The notes beneath the pieces are model-generated. The model was not told where the DNA came from, did not search any database, and was given only the letters and a program-made list of their open reading frames with translations. From the NCBI GenBank assembly GCA_964655355.1, contig CAZZMD010000013.1:23522-87521 (forward strand): a DNA stretch of 64,000 nt, given 5' to 3'. The DNA is from CALGDE01 sp964655355 (GTDB lineage Bacteria; Cyanobacteriota; Cyanobacteriia; CACIAM-69d). Positions 44,282 to 52,984 of the stretch are shown one piece after another (position 1 is the stretch's first letter; the number at the start of each line of letters is the position of its first letter). Made by a program: the position numbers and the translations under genes.

Positions 44282-44743
44282 ATGGCGGGGCAGTGGGTTG
44301 ACGTTTTGTTTAACGGCGCGAATGTGTTTGTGTTGCCGTTTTGGTTGCTGATGGTGGCGGTGCCGGGGTGGTCGTGGACCCGCAAGATTGTGCGATCGCC
44401 GTTGCCGTTTGTGGCGTTGGCTTTGGTGTATCTCAGTTTTTTTGTGAACAGCATCGATCCGGAAACGGCGGGGGATTTTGCGGATGCCAGTCTGAGCAAT
44501 TTGGCGAGCTTGTTTTCCGATGAAAAGGTGATGGCGACCGGATGGGTGCATTACCTGGTGATGGATTTATTCGTGGGGCGGTGGATCCATCAGGATGCTG
44601 AGGAAAAAGGGGTTTGGGTTCGTCATTCTTTGGCGCTGTGCCTGTTCGCCGGTCCCCTGGGATTGTTGTCCCATTTGACGACGGTTTGGGTGACGGGACT
44701 GATCCGGAGTCAGTCCGCGACGGAAGCTGCTGCGGAAGGGTAG
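44282..44743 (+). CDS. ABA4-like (DUF4281) membrane protein
   Basis: 153 residues with four membrane helices: DVLFNGANVFVLPFWLLMVA, FVALALVYLSFFV, YLVMDLFVGRWIHQDAEE and LALCLFAGPLGLLSHL. This is the ABA4-like/DUF4281 family. The plant protein is required to make neoxanthin; cyanobacterial members probably also act on carotenoids, but this is not established here. I chose ATG 44282 because GGGGGA lies six bases upstream; earlier in-frame starts at 44264 (TTG) and 44270 are weaker. Confidence 0.85.
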   Translation: MAGQWVDVLFNGANVFVLPFWLLMVAVPGWSWTRKIVRSPLPFVALALVYLSFFVNSIDPETAGDFADASLSNLASLFSDEKVMATGWVHYLVMDLFVGRWIHQDAEEKGVWVRHSLALCLFAGPLGLLSHLTTVWVTGLIRSQSATEAAAEG

Positions 44744-44910
44744 ACGTTTGAGGGTGATTTGGGGGGCGATCGTTGTCAGTGAACAAGTCTGGTGTTTAAA
44801 GGCGATTACGCTAAATATTGACTTGGGGGCCCAAATTTTATCGAGGCTGTTTTTATAGATGACACGACTGGGGATCGCTGATTGGCGCGATCGCTCAGGA
44901 ATTTTGGGGG

Positions 44911-45390
44911 ATGTTTGGGATGGAGTTGGCGCAGGGGTTGAAGTGGCTGATTGCAGCGACGGTCCTGGTGGGGATTTTGGGCTTCGGGATTGGCACGATG
45001 GTGCGGGCCTACGGGATACCGGGGCAGCAGCGGTTGCTGTTTCAGGAGCCGGTGTTGCCGGAGGTGGTGGACTGTGACTGGGCGGGCCATCCCGATGAAA
45101 TTGTGGTGTCGGAGGCGGTGATTGCGTCCAATGTGGATCGTATGGTGGCGGGTTTCCAATCCCAGGATTATGAGACGGCAACGGTGGCGATTCGGGCGAT
45201 TTTGCGGATGCGGCCCAATTGGGCGGTAATGATCCATAACCAGGGGTTGATTGCGGCCAATATGCGGCAGTTGGCGATCGCGGCGGAGCTGTTGGCGAAG
45301 GCGGGGGAAGCTTATCTGGATGCCAATCAGATGAAGGGAAGTGCCCTGGTACGTCGCCATTTGTCGGCGATCGCTGAGGCTCAGGCTTAA
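44911..45390 (+). CDS. Membrane-anchored protein of unknown function
   Basis: 159 residues: one N-terminal helix (LKWLIAATVLVGILGFGIGT), a short Pro/Glu segment, then a helical domain (ETATVAIRAILRMRPNWAVM, QLAIAAELLAKAGEAYLDAN) that could form one or two TPR-like hairpins. I do not recognise a family. ATG 44911 or the second Met at 44920 may start it. It is followed after 96 bases by surE on the same strand. Confidence 0.65.
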   Translation: MFGMELAQGLKWLIAATVLVGILGFGIGTMVRAYGIPGQQRLLFQEPVLPEVVDCDWAGHPDEIVVSEAVIASNVDRMVAGFQSQDYETATVAIRAILRMRPNWAVMIHNQGLIAANMRQLAIAAELLAKAGEAYLDANQMKGSALVRRHLSAIAEAQA

Positions 45391-45486
45391 CCTGTTCTTT
45401 CCCTCGCTGCCACCCCGATCCCCAGTAAGGTGAGGGGAGATGAGCCTAGACCTGCGAAGTGTGGATCTCGATGGATCCCGTGAACT

Positions 45487-46302
45487 ATGCGACTGTTGAT
45501 TAGCAATGATGATGGGGTGTTTGCGGAGGGGATTCAGTGTCTGGCGAATACGTTGGCGCGGGCGGGCTATGAGGTGACGGTGGTGTGCCCCGACCGGGAG
45601 CGATCGGCGACGGGCCATGGGTTGACGCTCCATGATCCCATCCGTGCGGAGCCTGTGACGGGTATTTTTGATCCGTCCATTAAGGTGTGGGCCTGTTCGG
45701 GGACGCCGGCGGATTGTGTGAAGTTGGCGTTGGGGGCGTTGGTGAAGCCGAAGCCGGATTTTGTGTTGTCGGGCATTAACCATGGCCCGAATTTGGGGAC
45801 GGATATTTTATGTTCGGGGACGGTGTCGGCGGCGATGGAAGGGCTGTTGGAGGAAATCCCGAGTATGGCTCTGAGTTTGGGAGATTTTGCAAGTCGTGAT
45901 TTTGAGGCGGGGGCGATTTTTGCTCGGGATTTTTTGGCGAATTATAAGGAGAACGGGGATGCGGGCTCTCCGATGCTCCTCAACGTAAATATCCCGGCAT
46001 TGCCGCCGGCGGAAATCGCTGGGGTGACGGTGGCGCGGTTGGCTTTCCGACAGTATTTTGATTCCTTTGAGCAGCGGACGGATCCCCGGGGGCGTCATTA
46101 TTATTGGCTGGCGGGGGAAGCGCTGGCGGAAAGCGATTTGGATGAGGGGTTGCCCATTGCGGATGAGTTTCCGACGGATGTGACGGCGGTGAGTAAAAAC
46201 TACATTTCTATTACGCCTCTCCATTTCAACTTGACGGCCCATCCGCAGTTGTCCCCCTGGGCGAATCGGTTGGGGGATTTCCAGTGGCCGGGACCGAAAT
46301 AG
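45487..46302 (+). CDS. surE: 5'/3'-nucleotidase SurE (canonical)
   Basis: 271 residues with the full SurE set: LISNDDGVFAEGIQ (Asp8/Asp9 metal ligands), DRERSATGHGLTLH (Ser), LSGINHGPNLGTD (Asn) and CSGTVSAAMEGL. Removes phosphate from nucleoside 5'- and 3'-monophosphates, and short polyphosphate in some species; thought to act in stress survival. ATG 45487 gives a normal length with the C-terminal arm that mediates oligomer formation. It is the standard member, whereas the copy at 26.2 kb is divergent. Confidence 0.95.
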   Translation: MRLLISNDDGVFAEGIQCLANTLARAGYEVTVVCPDRERSATGHGLTLHDPIRAEPVTGIFDPSIKVWACSGTPADCVKLALGALVKPKPDFVLSGINHGPNLGTDILCSGTVSAAMEGLLEEIPSMALSLGDFASRDFEAGAIFARDFLANYKENGDAGSPMLLNVNIPALPPAEIAGVTVARLAFRQYFDSFEQRTDPRGRHYYWLAGEALAESDLDEGLPIADEFPTDVTAVSKNYISITPLHFNLTAHPQLSPWANRLGDFQWPGPK

Positions 46303-46412
46303 GTTTGCGATAGGTTTGCCAACTGTTGTAAAGGGGGGCGATCGCCGGTGGGGTTATTCAATAAAATGAGTGCTCAAGGCTTCTACCCCACTGCCCTTGA
46401 GGCGATCGCCCT

Positions 46413-47648
46413 ATGACCCTATCTACGACCCCATCCCCCCAAACGTTTTCTGTTGTGATTGTTGGCGCTGGCCCTGCGGGGGCGACGGCGTCCCTCTTTC
46501 TGGCGGAGCAGGGGATTAAACATGCGATCGTGGATAGTGCGACGTTTCCCCGGGACAAGGTGGATGGCAACCTCTTTGGGGACAAGGTGTTGAAGATTCT
46601 GGAACCGCTCCAGGGGGGGCGGGTTCGTCAGCGGCTGATGGCGGATCCTCAGTTTTTTCCATGTGAGGGGGGACTGCGGGGATATGGTTTTCACGAAGAG
46701 AGCTTGAGGATGTTTGGGCCGGGACAGGATCCGAAGCAGGGGGCTAGGATCTACACTATGGCTCGCCGCTATTTTGATCAGGTTTTGGTGGATTGTCTGG
46801 ATCCCAATTACGCGACGGTTCAGCTGGGGACGAAGGTGACGGCGTTGCGGCGGGAGGCGGATGGGATTGTGATGACGGTGGAGGGGCCCGACGGCTCCCA
46901 GGAATGGCGATCGCAATATATTCTCGGCGCGGATGGGGACAAGTCGATTGTGCGGCGTACCCTTTCGCCTCAGCCGGAGCGCCCCTCTGAGGATTGCTCC
47001 AATACCCTCCATGCCTATTATTCCGGGGTGACCCAGGAGGGCGATCGCCCCTACGCAGCGGGTTACCTTACTGCTGCCTCTGGACAATGGTTTGGGCGAT
47101 GCGGTCGGTTTGTATACGTCACGCCCCTGGCGGATGGGCTACACAAGGTCGGATTGGTGGGCTATGTCGACGATGATGGTCCGACGTTGGAGCGGGTGTT
47201 AGAGCAGGCGCTAACGACCCATCCCAGCTTGAAAAAACGCTTCGCCCAGGCCACTCGGGTGGGGGAGGTGGGGGTTTGGTCCACGTCCCACAATCGTCCG
47301 GCATTGGATAATGTTGTGACTGATCGAGTTTTGTTGGCGGGGGATGCGGCGTCCCTGTTGCTGCCTTTCGTTGCATTTGGTACCGGTAATGCGATGCTCT
47401 CGGGGCGGCTGGCGGCGGAAACCCTCGGCCAGGCGATCGCGGCGGACCGGACCGATGCGGAATTTTTGGAACAGTATGCGGTGGCCCTGCGTCGCGAACT
47501 TCAGACGGGGATCAAAACTGGACTGGTGATTAAACGGTTGGCTGGGTCTCCTGCCCTGTTGAACTGGATCCTCGCCAGTAATGCTCTGCGGCGAACGTTC
47601 AAAGCGTTGCTAGGGCAAGCGTCCCGTTTAAAACTCAAGGAAATTTAA
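46413..47648 (+). CDS. FAD-dependent oxidoreductase (geranylgeranyl-reductase-like / PHBH fold)
   Basis: 411 residues: FAD-binding VVIVGAGPAGATASLFLAEQ at the N terminus, DKVDGNLFGDKVLKIL, then ILGADGDKSIVRRTL (the DG motif) and RVLLAGDAASLLLPFVAFG (the GD motif). The order matches flavin hydroxylases and geranylgeranyl reductases of the PHBH fold. The substrate is unknown; a role on a lipid or pigment is plausible in a cyanobacterium. ATG 46413 lies 110 bases after surE on the same strand. Confidence 0.85.
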   Translation: MTLSTTPSPQTFSVVIVGAGPAGATASLFLAEQGIKHAIVDSATFPRDKVDGNLFGDKVLKILEPLQGGRVRQRLMADPQFFPCEGGLRGYGFHEESLRMFGPGQDPKQGARIYTMARRYFDQVLVDCLDPNYATVQLGTKVTALRREADGIVMTVEGPDGSQEWRSQYILGADGDKSIVRRTLSPQPERPSEDCSNTLHAYYSGVTQEGDRPYAAGYLTAASGQWFGRCGRFVYVTPLADGLHKVGLVGYVDDDGPTLERVLEQALTTHPSLKKRFAQATRVGEVGVWSTSHNRPALDNVVTDRVLLAGDAASLLLPFVAFGTGNAMLSGRLAAETLGQAIAADRTDAEFLEQYAVALRRELQTGIKTGLVIKRLAGSPALLNWILASNALRRTFKALLGQASRLKLKEI

Positions 47649-47785
47649 AGCTAGGAAAATTAGCTAGGGATAAAAAAGCGAAGGGCATTTTATTCAGGGT
47701 GTTCTGGAGAGGCTCGCCCCCAGTCTGCCGCCGCTGACCCGTTATTCCACCCCCCTCCACCGCTCACAGTCAAGGGAGTTCCCCG

Positions 47786-48733
47786 ATGTTTTACCGTCAA
47801 CCCCCGCGATCGCCCCGGAAAAAGTCAATAGGATTTAGCGTCGCATCTTTGATGTCGATTCCGAAGCGGTTGAAACGCTGGGGCTATGGGGCGATCGCGT
47901 TGCTCCTGGCCTGCACTATTGTTGCGACGACCCCCACCCCCTCCCAGGCGATCGATTTCGGGGATATTTTCAATATCCTGCGCCACGGGGTTCGGGTCTT
48001 CCAGCTCAACAATTTATCGGACGGGCAGGAGGTAGAGCTGGGCAAGCAAATTGACCAGCAGCTCAAGCGGTCTCAGATTCGGGTGATCCGATCGCCGGAG
48101 ATTGTGGGTTATGTGGACAATATTGGTCAGCGGTTGGCCCGCAATAGCAATCGCCCGAATATTCCCTATACGTTCCAGGTGGTGCGGGATGCCAAGATTA
48201 ATGCCTTTGCCACCATGGGGGGATTTGTCTATATCAATGCGGGGCTGATGTTGGCGGCGGATAATGAAGCCCAGTTATCCAGTGTGATTGCCCACGAGAT
48301 TGCCCACATTACCGAGCGCCATGCGGTGGGGCAGTTGCGGCAGCGGGCCCTGGCTGAGGGGGTTGCGTCGGCGGCGGGGCTGGGTCGGAGTCGTGCGGTG
48401 CAACTGGGGGTTGAGCTGGCCCTCAATCGTCCCAAGAGTCGTCGGGATGAACTGGAGGCGGATCGTTTAGGGTTGGTCTATCTGAATAAAACCGACTACG
48501 TTCCCCAAGCCTTTCCCGATTTCCTGCGTAAACTGCTGCGGGCGCGATCAGTCCCGACGGTCCTGAGTACCCACCCGGATACGGGCGATCGCATTCGGCT
48601 ATTGGAGGCTCAAATTGCCCAAATTCCTGAAGTGTCCCGTGGCGCTGATGGCTCAGATGAAGCTGAATATCGCGCGAGGATGGACGGCTGGTTTAAGGTT
48701 GTTCCTGCCAACCAACGCCAACAACGTCGCTAA
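47786..48733 (+). CDS. M48-family metallopeptidase, exported
   Basis: 315 residues. Residues 30-58 contain a signal or anchor (YGAIALLLACTIVATTPTPS), and the peptidase domain follows with the zinc motif AHEIAHITERHAVG (HExxH) and the third ligand in DELEADRLGLVYL. It resembles BepA/YfgC-type periplasmic proteases without the long TPR tail, which help quality control of outer-membrane proteins. ATG 47786 follows AAGGGAG. The stop is only five bases before the next gene, so they form an operon. Confidence 0.9.
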   Translation: MFYRQPPRSPRKKSIGFSVASLMSIPKRLKRWGYGAIALLLACTIVATTPTPSQAIDFGDIFNILRHGVRVFQLNNLSDGQEVELGKQIDQQLKRSQIRVIRSPEIVGYVDNIGQRLARNSNRPNIPYTFQVVRDAKINAFATMGGFVYINAGLMLAADNEAQLSSVIAHEIAHITERHAVGQLRQRALAEGVASAAGLGRSRAVQLGVELALNRPKSRRDELEADRLGLVYLNKTDYVPQAFPDFLRKLLRARSVPTVLSTHPDTGDRIRLLEAQIAQIPEVSRGADGSDEAEYRARMDGWFKVVPANQRQQRR

Positions 48734-48738
48734 TCTTT

Positions 48739-49359
48739 ATGCCCTCTGCTGCCGATTCTTCTTCGTCTGACCTTCCCTGGCTGTTGGATCCCACTGCGAT
48801 CGCCCGTGATGCTATCCGGGTGCAAGGGTTGCCCACCCTCAGTGCCGATGCCCTCCAACGGTGGATTGGCAAAATTCATACCTTTCAGCATCAGGTTCGG
48901 GAGACGCCGCCGCCCCAACAGCCGGATCTATTCGGCGGAATTGAAATCCATCCTGGCGATCCCAACCTGGTGGATCCCTTTGCCCTCGAGACTTGCCCGT
49001 TTAATTTTTACGAGCAGCGCGATCTGGGACCTAAGCAGCCCGCCATTTATTTCGTTCGCGATCGCCGGGCGGATGTCATTCTCTATATCGGTGAGGCGAA
49101 AAATGCCCACAGTCGCTGGAGCGGGGCCCACGATTGCAAGCGCTATGTGACCAATTACCGCACCCTCCATTTTGAGTGTGGTTCCAGTTGCCAAATTGAC
49201 ATTGCCTTCTGGTTGGATGCGTTTCCCGATGCTAAACGCCGGCAGGGGCAAGAGCGGGATCTGATCCGGCGCTGGCGATCGCCGTTTAATAAGGAAAATT
49301 GGCAACGGTGGGCGACGCCGTTTATTGAAGGGCGTACTGATCCTCAGTCATCTTCCTAG
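48739..49359 (+). CDS. GIY-YIG nuclease family protein
   Basis: 206 residues. The core (about 95-185) has AIYFVRDRRADVILYIGEAK (Tyr positions of GIY and YIG), NAHSRWSGAHDCKRY with the Arg, and the later Glu/Asn residues in GQERDLIRRWRSPFNKENW. All catalytic positions therefore seem to be present. The first 90 residues are a helical N-terminal extension. GIY-YIG enzymes cut DNA in repair, restriction or homing; this one is a chromosomal cyanobacterial type with unknown target. It follows the M48 protease gene by five bases. Confidence 0.82.
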   Translation: MPSAADSSSSDLPWLLDPTAIARDAIRVQGLPTLSADALQRWIGKIHTFQHQVRETPPPQQPDLFGGIEIHPGDPNLVDPFALETCPFNFYEQRDLGPKQPAIYFVRDRRADVILYIGEAKNAHSRWSGAHDCKRYVTNYRTLHFECGSSCQIDIAFWLDAFPDAKRRQGQERDLIRRWRSPFNKENWQRWATPFIEGRTDPQSSS

Positions 49360-49784
49360 TTATCCTAGCGATCGTGCCCTTGGAGATTGGCTGACAATTG
49401 GATAACCAACAGCGGGCCGATGGGCTGTTTTGTGAGGGGTGAAAAGACTGTTAATCGTCTGCCCCGCCCAAAAAGCTGTCCAATGCACACCACAGTTTTT
49501 CCGTCCATGGCCTACAATCAGCACAAACTGGCCAAGCTTGTGATTGATCTGCCCAGCATCACTCCGGTTTCGCCAGGGGGCTCACCTGTCACCGACGGCT
49601 CTTGCTATGGGTTGCTCGCGGTGACCTGGAGCTTTGAATGACTTCAGTGATGGCTTTCTTCGAGAACTCTTAAGATTTCCTGTTGCTTTCTACTGCGATC
49701 GCGCCAGGTGAACCAACAATCGGTCATTAGGGCATCAGATATAACTCCGCGACCTTTGCTAACTATTCCCTCCTAACAACTCCC
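49360..49784. other. 425-bp gene-free region upstream of LCP gene
   Basis: Contains one open frame (49387-49641, 84 codons) with mixed composition, no ribosome site and no recognisable domain, so I do not call it a gene. The region should hold the promoter of the LCP gene. No hairpin with a T tract was found after the GIY-YIG stop. Confidence 0.4.
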
Positions 49785-51242
49785 GTGCCACGATCCACCC
49801 GCTCTCCCCAGACATCCCCCACCAAGTTGGTCAGCCCTCGCCCCCCCAAGAAACCCATTAGTCGGTTTCGTCCTTTGCGCTGGCTGTTGATTGGTCTGGG
49901 ATTGGTTAGCGTGGCGACGGTCTCGGCGACCACGGGGGCGTTGCTTGCCCTGTCCCTGTCCAACCCCAGCCTGTCCCAGCGGGAATTGAGCCCTGAGGAA
50001 GCGGCTCAGTTTAATCAAAATGGTGAAGCGCCGGTGGTGGAAGGGGGGTTGCAATTCCCGACCCTGACCCGCCCGGTGAATATTTTGGTGTTGGGGGTCA
50101 AGGTGATTACGTCTGATGTGGACGAGTCCCTGTCGGAAAAATATGGCTACCACGCCCTGGTGAATTCCTTTGAGGGGCTGTCGGACACCATGTTGCTGCT
50201 GCGGTTTGACCCCACAACCAAGCGGGTGACGATGTTGTCGATTCCGCGGGATACCCGCGCGTGGGTCGATGGGGTGGGCACGACCAAAATTAATGCGGCC
50301 AACAGCTATGGTGGTCCGGCCCTGAGTGCGAAGGCGACGAGCGAGCTGTTGGGGGGCGTTCCCATTGATCGGTATGTGCGGATCAATGTTCAGGGGGTGG
50401 AGAAGCTGATCGATGTGCTGGGGGGGATCACGGTCCATGTGCCCAAGGACATGAAGTATCAGGACGATAGCCAGCATCTGTATATCAATTTGAAGCAGGG
50501 GCGGCAGCATTTGAATGGGGAGCAGGCGTTGCAGTTCCTGCGGTTCCGCTATGACGCCTATGGGGATATTGGCCGGGTGCAGCGCCAGCAAATGGCGATC
50601 CGGGCGGTTAAGGAGCAGGCGCTGAATCCGGGGACGTTGTTGAAGTTGCCGCAAATTTTGTCCACCATCCGCGACCATATTGATACCAATTTGAGCGTTG
50701 AGGAGATTGCGGCGCTGGCTGGGTTTGGTGCCCAGACAGGGCGCGAGGGCGTACAAATGTTGATGCTGCCTGGCGAGTTTGGCAATATGGCTCAGTACGG
50801 GGGCGTGAGCTATTGGGTGCCCTATCAGCGGCGGATTAGCCAGTTGATGGCGGAGCATTTTGATTTTGGCGAAGTCGACTTTGAGGCTCGGCGTTCGGCC
50901 TTGCGATCGCGCATTACCATCCAGGACAGTACGGAGGATCCGGAGGCGGTGCAGCGGCTGATCGATCAGTTGCGGGAGGCGGGTTTCCGACGGATTCAGC
51001 GCACTCAAAAATGGTCTGAGCCCCTGACCACCAGCCGGATTGTGGCTCAAAATGGCGATGCGATCGCGGCGAAGGCGGTCCAATCCACCATGGGCGTTGG
51101 TGAGGTGCGGGTGGATAGCACCGGATATTTGGAGTCGGATATTACGATTCAGTTGGGGCAGGATTGGGTGCAGCAGCCGGAGCCGCCCGCCCTTGGGGAC
51201 GCGGATGAGTCTTCCCTAAATTCCGATACGGTGAATTTCTAG
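49785..51242 (+). CDS. LCP (LytR-CpsA-Psr) family glycopolymer ligase with LytR_C domain
   Basis: 485 residues: cytoplasmic basic tail, one membrane helix (LRWLLIGLGLVSVATVSATT), an LCP domain (about 100-290: VNILVLGVK, SDTMLLLRFDPTTKRVTMLSIPRD split across strands, and DALRF-type FRYDAYGDIGRVQRQQ with the catalytic Arg/Asp set) and a C-terminal LytR_C domain (about 365-460). LCP proteins attach sugar polymers to the cell wall. Start is GTG 49785. The downstream mannosyltransferase gene suggests joint action on envelope glycans. Confidence 0.92.
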   Translation: MPRSTRSPQTSPTKLVSPRPPKKPISRFRPLRWLLIGLGLVSVATVSATTGALLALSLSNPSLSQRELSPEEAAQFNQNGEAPVVEGGLQFPTLTRPVNILVLGVKVITSDVDESLSEKYGYHALVNSFEGLSDTMLLLRFDPTTKRVTMLSIPRDTRAWVDGVGTTKINAANSYGGPALSAKATSELLGGVPIDRYVRINVQGVEKLIDVLGGITVHVPKDMKYQDDSQHLYINLKQGRQHLNGEQALQFLRFRYDAYGDIGRVQRQQMAIRAVKEQALNPGTLLKLPQILSTIRDHIDTNLSVEEIAALAGFGAQTGREGVQMLMLPGEFGNMAQYGGVSYWVPYQRRISQLMAEHFDFGEVDFEARRSALRSRITIQDSTEDPEAVQRLIDQLREAGFRRIQRTQKWSEPLTTSRIVAQNGDAIAAKAVQSTMGVGEVRVDSTGYLESDITIQLGQDWVQQPEPPALGDADESSLNSDTVNF

Positions 51243-51379
51243 CCGGTACCGAGCCTTTGCCATCGCCATCTAGGGCACTGTCTTTCTCTGAAACCATTGA
51301 GTTGGAGATCTGAGCTGGTAATCGGAGAAATCAGATAAGGTGTGTCTGGCAACTATGGTTGGGCAGTACGGACGACCTC

Positions 51380-52945
51380 ATGAATCAGCTATTACGCCGT
51401 TTGTGGTTCGGCTCGGCGGGAAGTCCTGACGCGATCCCTGACGATGGGTGGCGATCGCCTCGCCCTTGGAAAATTACTTTGGGGTTGGTGTTGCTGCTGT
51501 CCCTGCTGGTGCGGTTTTGGAATCTGAGCCAGTTCAATACCCTGGTGTTTGACGAGGTCTATTTCGCCAAGTTCGCCAATAATTACCTCACCCAAACCCC
51601 GTTTTTTGACGCCCATCCCCCCCTCAGTAAGTACATCATTGCGGTGGGGATTTGGATTGGATCCCATTTGCCGATCGGACAGGGGGTGATGAATGACCTG
51701 ACGGGATCCTCGCGGACGACCTTTAGTTATCGCTGGTTAAACGCCTTAGTGGGGTCGTTTTTGCCCTTTGCATTGGCGGCGATCGCCTGGGAGTTGTCCC
51801 GCAGTTGGCGACTGACGACCCTTGCGGCTACCCTCCTCGCCTTGGACGGGCTGTTTCTGGTGGAGTCTCGCTACGGCTTGAACAATATCTACCTGGTGCT
51901 GTTTGGGCTGTTGGGACAGGTTTGTTTTCTGAAGGTTTTGAGTACCTTTAATCCCCAAGAGAACCTGGGGCGATCGCGTCAGAAACGGCGGCGGGCCTGG
52001 TTTACCCTTGCGGGCCTATTCCTCGGCGCTACGGTGTCAATTAAATGGAACGGGGCGGGCTTTTGGTTTGTGCCCTGGACCTTCTGGGCGATCGCTAAGG
52101 TTCATTATTGGTGGCGTCTTCGTCGGGGGGAGCCGAAATTTCAGTCTCAATTGGACGCGCAACCGTGGCGATCGCCCTTGAATTTCCTGGCTCAAATTTC
52201 CATTGGGCAGATGGGGCTGTACCTCACCCTGATTCCCATCGTTCTGTATTGCTGGCTGTGGATCCCCCATTTGATCCTGAATCCGGACCGCAATTTATGG
52301 GATGTCAACCTGGCGATTTTTGATGTTCATAGCAATGTGGGCGGGCAGGATATCCATCCCTACTGTTCCCCTTGGTATAGCTGGCCCCTGTTGTTGCGTC
52401 CCCTCGCCTATTTTTATGCTCGCGTTGCGGACCCCAGTGCCCCCCTCGATTACGACAACCTCAAGCCCCAACTCCCTGAAGGCACCGTTGCTACCCTGTT
52501 TGATGTCCATGCCATGGGCAATCCCATTCTGTGGTGGATGTCGGTGGGGGCGCTGGCGATCGCGGCGATCGGTTTGGGGACTTATCTTTGGCAGCGGCGC
52601 CCTCCCGCTCGGCTGCGGATGTCGAATAATGCCTGGTTTCTCCTGTTTGCCCTGGGGAATTATGTCGGCAATCTGCTCCTGTGGCTTCGGGTCACCCGCT
52701 GCACGTTTTTGTATCACTACATGGGCGCCCTGACGTTTGCGGTGCTGACCCTCGCCTGGGGGATTGACCGCGCCCTGGGGAACCGCGATCGCTATTGGCG
52801 TTGGTGGGGGGCGATCGCCTTAATCGCTGTGGCGATCGGGTTTATTTTCTGGTTACCTATTTTCCTGGGGCTGCCCCTCTCCCAACAGGGCTGGAATATG
52901 CGCATTTGGAATTTTGGGAAAGACTGGCTTCCCAACTGGATCTAG
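51380..52945 (+). CDS. Dolichyl-phosphate-mannose-type protein mannosyltransferase (GT39/GT-C)
   Basis: 521 residues with about ten membrane helices. The first outer loop carries NTLVFDEVYFAKFANNYL (catalytic Asp-Glu) and FFDAHPPLSKY, the signature of protein O-mannosyltransferases (PMT, GT39); TVSIKWNGAGFW and CTFLYHYMGALTF are also typical. It would move mannose from a polyprenyl-phosphate sugar to exported proteins. ATG 51380 is preferred to a TTG at 51359. It follows the LCP gene by 137 bases. Confidence 0.9.
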   Translation: MNQLLRRLWFGSAGSPDAIPDDGWRSPRPWKITLGLVLLLSLLVRFWNLSQFNTLVFDEVYFAKFANNYLTQTPFFDAHPPLSKYIIAVGIWIGSHLPIGQGVMNDLTGSSRTTFSYRWLNALVGSFLPFALAAIAWELSRSWRLTTLAATLLALDGLFLVESRYGLNNIYLVLFGLLGQVCFLKVLSTFNPQENLGRSRQKRRRAWFTLAGLFLGATVSIKWNGAGFWFVPWTFWAIAKVHYWWRLRRGEPKFQSQLDAQPWRSPLNFLAQISIGQMGLYLTLIPIVLYCWLWIPHLILNPDRNLWDVNLAIFDVHSNVGGQDIHPYCSPWYSWPLLLRPLAYFYARVADPSAPLDYDNLKPQLPEGTVATLFDVHAMGNPILWWMSVGALAIAAIGLGTYLWQRRPPARLRMSNNAWFLLFALGNYVGNLLLWLRVTRCTFLYHYMGALTFAVLTLAWGIDRALGNRDRYWRWWGAIALIAVAIGFIFWLPIFLGLPLSQQGWNMRIWNFGKDWLPNWI

Positions 52946-52984
52946 GGGGGTAATGCCCCCTAATGCGAGTACGACCCCAACATA

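Noticed and set aside
49387..49641. 84-codon open frame
   Set aside because: No start signal or recognisable sequence; left as non-coding.
49773..51083. 436-codon open frame opposite the LCP gene
   Set aside because: LCP motifs on the plus strand are clear; the other strand gives a His/Gln/Arg-rich shadow.
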